From Actinomycetota bacterium (GTDB lineage Bacteria > Actinomycetota > Actinomycetes > S36-B12 > CAIYMF01), in NCBI GenBank assembly GCA_009699025.1, contig WLOZ01000062.1, positions 1 through 8,572 on the forward strand: a stretch of 8,572 bases of DNA. The letters are read 5' to 3'. Below, piece after piece: positions 5,780 through 8,572 of the stretch; the first letter of the stretch is position 1, and each line of letters starts with the position of its first letter. A model generated the notes under the pieces. The model was not told the origin of the DNA and did not search any database. It worked only from the letters and a program-made list of their open reading frames with translations. Position numbers and translations under genes: made by a program.

Positions 5780-7279
5780 ATGGACACGGACACACCCACG
5801 ACCGACTGGCACGCCAGGGCGGCCGCGCTGGCCCTCGACCCGCGCCCGGTCATCAACGGCCTGCGAGTCGACGTCATGGCCGACGACGCCTTCGCTTCGG
5901 TGAACCCCGCCACTGGCCGGAGCCTGCTCGAGGTCCCCGCGGGCGGGGCGGCCGACGTGGACTCCGCCGTTTCCGCGGCGCGAGCCGCCTTCGAGGGTGG
6001 GGCCTGGTCGCTCTGCAAGCCTAGGGACCGAGCCCGGCTCCTCCTGGCCTTCGCCGACGCCCTCGAGCTGCACACCGACGAGCTGGGGCTGCTCGACTCC
6101 CTCGAGATGGGCATGCCGGTCGAGGGTGCGCGCGGAGACATCGCGGTGGCAGCCACGGGAATGCGCTGGTATGCCGAGGCGTGCGACAAGTTCGTCGACG
6201 GCGTGCTGCCGCCGGCCGCCGCGTCACTCACCCTCAACGTCCGCGTGCCCCGCGGCGTGGTCGGCGCCATCGTGCCCTGGAACTTCCCCGCCTTCAACGC
6301 GCTGTCAAAGATCGGCCCCGCTCTCGCGAGCGGCAACACGATGGTGCTCAAGCCGTCCGAGCTCGCCAGCCTCAGCGCGCTGCGCATCGCAGACATCGCC
6401 CTCGAGGCCGGCATTCCCGCCGGGGTGCTCAATGTCGTCCCCGGGCTGGGAGCAGTGGCGGGCGAGGCGCTTGCCGGGCACCACGACGTCGACTACCTGA
6501 CCTTCACCGGCTCGACCAGGGTGGGTCGCAGGCTCATGGAGCTCTCGGCAGCGTCCAACCTCAAGCCCCTCGCCCTCGAGCTCGGGGGCAAGTCGCCCCA
6601 GGTGGTGCTCGCCTCCGCGCGCAACCTCGAGGCGATCGCCGACTCCGTGGCCTCGACGATCTTCTGGAACTCCGGCCAGGTCTGCACCGCCGGGTCGCGA
6701 CTCATCGTGCACGAGAGCCACGCCGAGGAACTAGTCGCGCTGGTGTCGCAGCGGGCGGCCGCGATCTCCGTCGGCGACCCCCTCGACCGCGACACCACTC
6801 ACGGGCCCCTGGCCAGTGCCACGCAACTCGAGCGCGTGGTGTCGATCGTCTCCGAGAGCGTGGCGCAGGGGGCGCGTGTCGTGGTCGGCGGCACGCGCAG
6901 CGCCTCCCTGCCCGAGGGGTTCGGCTATGACGCGACGCTGCTTGCCGACGAGTCGGCGGACTCACCGTCGCGCCAGGAGATATTCGGCCCCGTGCTGTCC
7001 GTCGTCCGCTTCAGCGACGACGACGACGCCGTGCGTCTTGCCAACGACACCGAGTACGGGCTGATGTCGTACGTGTGGGCCGGCGACGCGGGCGAGGGCT
7101 ACCGGCTCGCCAGTCGGCTTCGCTGCGGCGGCGCGAACGTGAACCCGTCGCCCGAGAGCCCGCCCGAGATCCTCGGGGCAGGCTTCGAGCCGGCGCGCGC
7201 CTCGGGATTCGGGGCGGAGAACGGGGTGGCCGGCCTGCAGGGCTACACGCGGCTGCGAACCATCACCCTGGGGCTCTGA
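5780..7279 (+). CDS. NAD(P)-dependent aldehyde dehydrogenase
   Basis: Oxidises an aldehyde to the carboxylic acid using NAD(P)+ in the cytoplasm; 499 aa, the usual family length. Visible active-site and cofactor features: PWNFP with the oxyanion Asn168, KPSE with Lys191, the Rossmann turn FTGSTRVG (242-249), the general-base motif LELGGKSP with Glu267, the catalytic cysteine in GQVCTAGSR (Cys302), and the cofactor-contacting EIFGPV with Glu400. All key residues are present, so it should be active. From memory, the overall sequence is closest in style to the betaine/gamma-aminobutyraldehyde-type dehydrogenases (BetB, PuuC), but I cannot rank these. It is the first gene of the rightward unit, and its stop lies at or within a few bases of the start of the GMC oxidoreductase gene. 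The natural reading is that it takes the aldehyde made by that enzyme. It diverges from the transporter operon across a shared control region. Confidence 0.95.
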   Translation: MDTDTPTTDWHARAAALALDPRPVINGLRVDVMADDAFASVNPATGRSLLEVPAGGAADVDSAVSAARAAFEGGAWSLCKPRDRARLLLAFADALELHTDELGLLDSLEMGMPVEGARGDIAVAATGMRWYAEACDKFVDGVLPPAAASLTLNVRVPRGVVGAIVPWNFPAFNALSKIGPALASGNTMVLKPSELASLSALRIADIALEAGIPAGVLNVVPGLGAVAGEALAGHHDVDYLTFTGSTRVGRRLMELSAASNLKPLALELGGKSPQVVLASARNLEAIADSVASTIFWNSGQVCTAGSRLIVHESHAEELVALVSQRAAAISVGDPLDRDTTHGPLASATQLERVVSIVSESVAQGARVVVGGTRSASLPEGFGYDATLLADESADSPSRQEIFGPVLSVVRFSDDDDAVRLANDTEYGLMSYVWAGDAGEGYRLASRLRCGGANVNPSPESPPEILGAGFEPARASGFGAENGVAGLQGYTRLRTITLGL

Positions 7280-8572
7280 TCAGCATCGCCACCCAGACCA
7301 CCTCTCCGCTTCCGTCGACGGTCGACGTCGTGGTCGTGGGCGCCGGCACGGCCGGGTCGGTCGTGGCGGGAAGGCTCCTCGAACGGGGCGACCGCTCCGT
7401 GCTCGTGGTCGAGTCGGGCCCCGACTACGGCGCCCATGGCTCGTCGGGCTGGCCCGCCGACCTGCTCGACGCGACCACGCTGCCGTTGTCGCACGACTGG
7501 GGCTACTCCGGTCCGGGCGACTCCGGGCGCCTGCTGACCTTCGACCGCGCCCGCGTGATCGGGGGCTGCTCCACCCACAACGGCTGCAGCCAGTCGGTGG
7601 GCTGGGTCGGCGACTACGACGCGTGGGCGGCTGCCGGGCTCACGGGCTGGTCGGCCGCCGAGTTCCGCCGGCATCTCAACGCGGCGAGCGAGCGCATGCG
7701 CGTCACCCGCTACTCCGACGACCAGGTGCAGCCCCTCCAGCGGGCCTTCATCGCCGCCAGCGTCGCGGCAGGGCTCCCCCGACGCGACGACCTCGACGAC
7801 CTCGACGGTGCCGCGGGAGTCGACGTCGCACCGGTCAACATCGTCGACGGTCAGCGCTGGAACGCCGCGTTCGCCTACCTCGACCCGGTGCGCGCCAGCC
7901 CCCGGGCCACCGTGTCGGCGCTGACCACGGTGTCGCGCGTGCTGGTCGAGGCAGGTCGCGTCACCGGGGTCGAGGTCATCCGCGACGGTCAGGTGCATCG
8001 GGTGGGCTGTGGCCTCGTCGTGCTCTCGGCCGGGGTCTACGGAACCCCCGAGGTGCTGCTCCGCTCGGGCATCGGCGACTCGGAGGAGCTGCGGTCGCAC
8101 GGCGTCGACGTGATCTCACACCTTCCGGGGGTGGGCCGCAACCTGCACGACCACCCCACGGTGTCGCTCGAGTTCGACGCGAGCGCCGAGCTCGTCGGCC
8201 TGCTCGAGTCGTTCCGCGCGACGACGGGGTGGCTGCCCGAGGAGCAGAGCGTCGCGAAGGCGTCGTCGAGCGTGGCCTCGGGCCCGTTCGACCTGCACCT
8301 CTACCCCTGGGTCGAGCCCCGGGCAGACAGCCCCCACGGCTGGGCGGTGGTCCTGCCCGCGGCCCTCCTCACCCCCCGGTCGCGCGGCAGCGTGCAACTC
8401 GACCGCTCCGACCCGATGGCCGCCTCGACGCCCGACCACCGCCATCTGTCAGACCCCCACGACGTGGTCGCGCTGTCCGACGGCCTCGACCTGCTCGCGG
8501 GGCTGGCTGCCGACCCCTCGCTGGCACCACTGCTCGGCCGCCGCCTCAACCCGCAGAGGCCGAACGAGGGGC
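7276..8572 (+). CDS. GMC-family FAD oxidoreductase (alcohol oxidase/dehydrogenase), partial, cut by right edge
   Basis: Expected to oxidise an alcohol to an aldehyde with FAD; about 432 codons are visible. Numbering from a CTG at 7276: the FAD-binding Rossmann motif VVVGAGTAG (19-27) with Glu46; the first GMC signature around RARVIGGCSTHNGC (91-104); the second GMC signature SAGVYGTPEVLLRSGIG (251-267); and GVGRNLHDHP (285-294). The C-terminal GMC domain begins with TPRSRGSVQL, but its catalytic His/Asn pair lies beyond the window. His101 sits where choline oxidase carries the histidine covalently bound to FAD. No ATG, GTG or TTG occurs in frame between the aldehyde dehydrogenase stop and the first FAD strand; CTG 7276 (CTGA overlap, GGGG nearby) or ATC 7279 are the candidates, so the start is uncertain. 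The first in-frame GTG, at 7330, would cut into the FAD-binding strand. The family assignment is firm; the substrate is unknown. Confidence 0.92.
   Translation, partial: MISIATQTTSPLPSTVDVVVVGAGTAGSVVAGRLLERGDRSVLVVESGPDYGAHGSSGWPADLLDATTLPLSHDWGYSGPGDSGRLLTFDRARVIGGCSTHNGCSQSVGWVGDYDAWAAAGLTGWSAAEFRRHLNAASERMRVTRYSDDQVQPLQRAFIAASVAAGLPRRDDLDDLDGAAGVDVAPVNIVDGQRWNAAFAYLDPVRASPRATVSALTTVSRVLVEAGRVTGVEVIRDGQVHRVGCGLVVLSAGVYGTPEVLLRSGIGDSEELRSHGVDVISHLPGVGRNLHDHPTVSLEFDASAELVGLLESFRATTGWLPEEQSVAKASSSVASGPFDLHLYPWVEPRADSPHGWAVVLPAALLTPRSRGSVQLDRSDPMAASTPDHRHLSDPHDVVALSDGLDLLAGLAADPSLAPLLGRRLNPQRPNEG

Noticed and set aside
5609..6073. N-terminal extension of the binding protein to 6073
   Set aside because: A lipoprotein signal peptide and AGGAGG site mark the start at 5608, and the extension overlaps the divergent aldehyde dehydrogenase gene.
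7243..8100. Minus-strand open frame (285 codons) at the right end
   Set aside because: It is antisense to the GMC gene, which shows FAD-binding and both GMC signatures; the minus-strand product has none.
5780..8572. Direct naming of the pair as betB and betA (choline to glycine betaine)
   Set aside because: The gene order and enzyme classes fit, but the transporter class and the lack of a recognisable choline-binding Glu segment do not support choline as substrate.

Overview
The window is high-GC DNA with G/C-rich third codon positions, GTG starts and short stop/start overlaps between genes. This points to an actinobacterium. No taxonomic marker gene is present, so the genus cannot be named. 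The genes form one coherent accessory metabolic locus: two divergent transcription units around a 171-bp control region at about 5609-5779.

Leftward unit (minus strand, 5608 down to 1, running off the left edge). The order of transcription is a lipoprotein solute-binding protein of the peptide/nickel (SBP_bac_5, DppA-like) class, a DppB-type permease, a DppC-type permease, a fused double ABC ATPase (DppD+DppF in one chain), and the first 81 codons of a TetR-type regulator cut by the window edge. Permease 1/permease 2, permease 2/ATPase and ATPase/regulator each overlap by 1-4 nt, so this is a tight operon that carries its own candidate regulator as the last visible gene.

Rightward unit (plus strand, 5780 to the right edge). 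An NAD(P)-dependent aldehyde dehydrogenase is followed without a gap by a GMC-family FAD oxidoreductase, cut by the right edge. The GMC protein carries a GGCS-T-H-N-G-C loop that resembles the covalent FAD-histidine site of choline oxidase. It appears to lack an ATG/GTG/TTG start at its expected N-terminus; the best candidate is a CTG overlapping the aldehyde dehydrogenase stop (CTGA).

The control region holds a good promoter for the transport operon (GTGACG-17 nt-TAAGGT on the minus strand). A near-perfect odd-centred inverted repeat, GTAAGG-A-CCTTAC, covers its -10 box and is a plausible operator for the TetR protein. A second inverted repeat (CGTCAC-N8-GTGACG) covers the -35.

The likely logic is uptake of an alcohol- or amino-alcohol-like compound by the ABC transporter, oxidation by the GMC enzyme to an aldehyde, and oxidation to an acid by the aldehyde dehydrogenase, all under a substrate-responsive TetR repressor. 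This parallels bet (choline to betaine) loci in architecture, but the transporter is of the Dpp/Opp class and the substrate is not determined by the sequence. I see no mobile elements, CRISPR, tRNA or rRNA genes.
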